In this document: piece by piece, positions 15,356 to 15,599 of the stretch
Layout of the letters: every line of letters starts with the position of its first letter
Numbering within the stretch: the stretch's first letter is position 1
DNA from: Prevotella sp.
GTDB lineage: Bacteria > Bacteroidota > Bacteroidia > Bacteroidales > Bacteroidaceae
DNA length: 15,599 nt
Reading direction: 5' to 3'
NCBI GenBank assembly: GCA_017430675.1
Contig: JAFRMM010000093.1
Coordinates: 1-15,599, forward strand
Notes under the pieces: generated by a model
Database searches by the model: none
What the model was told of the DNA's origin: nothing
The model's input: the letters and a program-made list of their open reading frames with translations, nothing else
Program-made: the position numbers and the translations under genes

Positions 15356-15422
15356 GTGTCCCACCTGTCCCATCTGTCCCTTTTCCGCAAAACGACAGGG
15401 ACACATGGGACAGATGGGACAC
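15356..15422. repeat. Large inverted repeat made of 9-bp tandem units
   Basis: Two 26-nt arms (15356-15381 and 15397-15422) are complementary at 24 of 26 positions around a 15-nt loop. Each arm is itself a tandem repeat. The right arm reads GGGACACAT, GGGACAGAT, GGGACACTT (15398-15424), and the left reads TGTCCCACC, TGTCCCATC, TGTCCC (15357-15380). The structure would form a long hairpin in RNA or single-stranded DNA, placed where two genes converge. No obvious T-run follows on the minus strand, while TTGTTTTC follows on the plus strand. Confidence 0.85.
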
Positions 15423-15446
15423 TTGTTTTCGGGTTTAACCTACTAT

Positions 15447-15462
15447 CGCGCGCGGGCGCGCC
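15447..15462. repeat. CG-alternating run, right copy
   Basis: CGCGCGCG at 15447-15454 is followed by GGCGCGCC at 15455-15462, an 8-bp palindrome, directly after the stop codons of the minus-strand gene. GCGCGC arms with a GG centre could form a small hairpin downstream of that gene. It lacks a T-run, so I do not call it a terminator. Confidence 0.55.
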
Positions 15463-15464
15463 TA

Positions 15465-15599
15465 TTATCTCACGACGACCTTCCTTCCGTCGTGAATGTA
15501 GAGGCCCTTCCTCGTGGGCTTGTCGATGCGCTGGCCGCTAATCGTAAACCACTGGCCGTCACGGTTATTGGTTATTGTTTCACGGTTATTGTCCTTGAT
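15465..15599 (-). CDS. C-terminal end of a probable T9SS-type cargo/surface protein (partial)
   Basis: The last 44 codons of a minus-strand gene that enters from the right edge, in frame to the final base, end at TAA followed at once by TAG. The tail reads WFTISGQRIDKP, then GLYIHDGRKVVVR. This is the W(F/Y)x(I/L)xG(R/Q)+...KGLYI..G+KVV(V/I)(K/R) pattern common at the C-termini of Prevotella secreted and surface proteins, resembling a T9SS C-terminal sorting domain. An Asn/Asp/Arg-rich linker (IKDNNRETITNNRDG) precedes it. If the assignment is right, the protein is exported across the inner membrane, passed through SprA, and has this tail removed. Its catalytic or binding domain lies outside the window, so its function is unknown. 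It is too short for a domain search to be decisive, but the pattern is distinctive. Confidence 0.75.
   Translation of the reverse strand: MKDNNRETITNNRDGQWFTISGQRIDKPTRKGLYIHDGRKVVVR

Larger units (their letters stand above)
15136..15464. other. Gene-free intergenic stretch made of several repeats
   Basis: This 329-bp gap lies between two convergent genes. From left to right it holds the TAGTGGCTCCGT palindromes (to 15218), a plain segment at about 15219-15300 with only a small ATTCTC/GAGAAT hairpin, CGCGCGCG at 15305-15312, a 26-bp inverted repeat of 9-bp units (15356-15422), and a second CGCGCGCG run at 15447-15454. Short open frames here encode only translated repeat such as GTHGTDGT and resemble no protein I know. 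I call no gene. Confidence 0.7.

Noticed and set aside
15356..15422. CRISPR array
   Set aside because: The repeat unit is only 9 bp, there are no unique spacers, the orientation inverts halfway, and no cas gene is present.
15136..15541. Small open frames in the right intergenic region (for example 15220-15438 plus and 15136-15348 minus)
   Set aside because: They are translations of the palindromes and 9-bp repeats, have no start context, and overlap the minus-strand cargo tail.

Overview
The window looks like chromosomal DNA of a Bacteroidota bacterium, most likely a Prevotella-like member of the Prevotellaceae. The evidence is: type IX secretion (T9SS) components SprA/Sov and PorQ; Bacteroidota-type promoter -7 boxes (TAnnTTTG) ahead of three transcription units; few recognisable Shine-Dalgarno sites; and, at the right edge, a protein tail of the kind common on Prevotella surface and secreted proteins (WFTISGQRIDKP...GRKVVVR). 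The genus is an inference. I see no transposase, integrase, phage gene, CRISPR array, tRNA or rRNA.

Layout. (1) 1-1667, plus strand: a promoter, porQ (T9SS outer-membrane protein) and cmk (cytidylate kinase) overlapping by ATGA. (2) 1728-3180, plus strand: its own promoter and an OmpP1/FadL-family outer-membrane channel, ending at a strong hairpin shared with the convergent gene on the other side. (3) 11365-3216, minus strand: ruvA (Holliday junction helicase subunit) followed 2 nt later by the 2514-residue sprA/sov, the T9SS translocon pore, which fills almost half the window. (4) 11529-15135, plus strand: a promoter and a tight three-gene unit, ddh (meso-diaminopimelate dehydrogenase, lysine and peptidoglycan precursor), purN (GAR transformylase) and a membrane-anchored TPR-SpoIIE (PP2C-type) phosphatase. 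(5) 15118-15464: an intergenic patch built of palindromes, a 9-bp tandem repeat arranged as a large inverted repeat, and CG-alternating runs. (6) 15465-15599, minus strand: the last 44 codons of a gene running off the window, ending in a probable T9SS-type C-terminal sorting tail.

How it fits together. PorQ (cargo attachment), SprA (cargo export) and the probable cargo tail at the right end all belong to one secretion route, and the FadL-like barrel is another outer-membrane protein between the first two. The remaining genes are housekeeping (cmk, ruvA, ddh, purN) plus one signalling phosphatase whose partner is not in the window.

I did not find a clearly new system. The parts most worth a second look are the palindrome cluster that contains the stop codon of the SpoIIE gene, the 9-bp-unit inverted repeat beside it, and two (S/T)K tripeptide tandem repeats inside SprA that are encoded by a related 9-bp DNA repeat.
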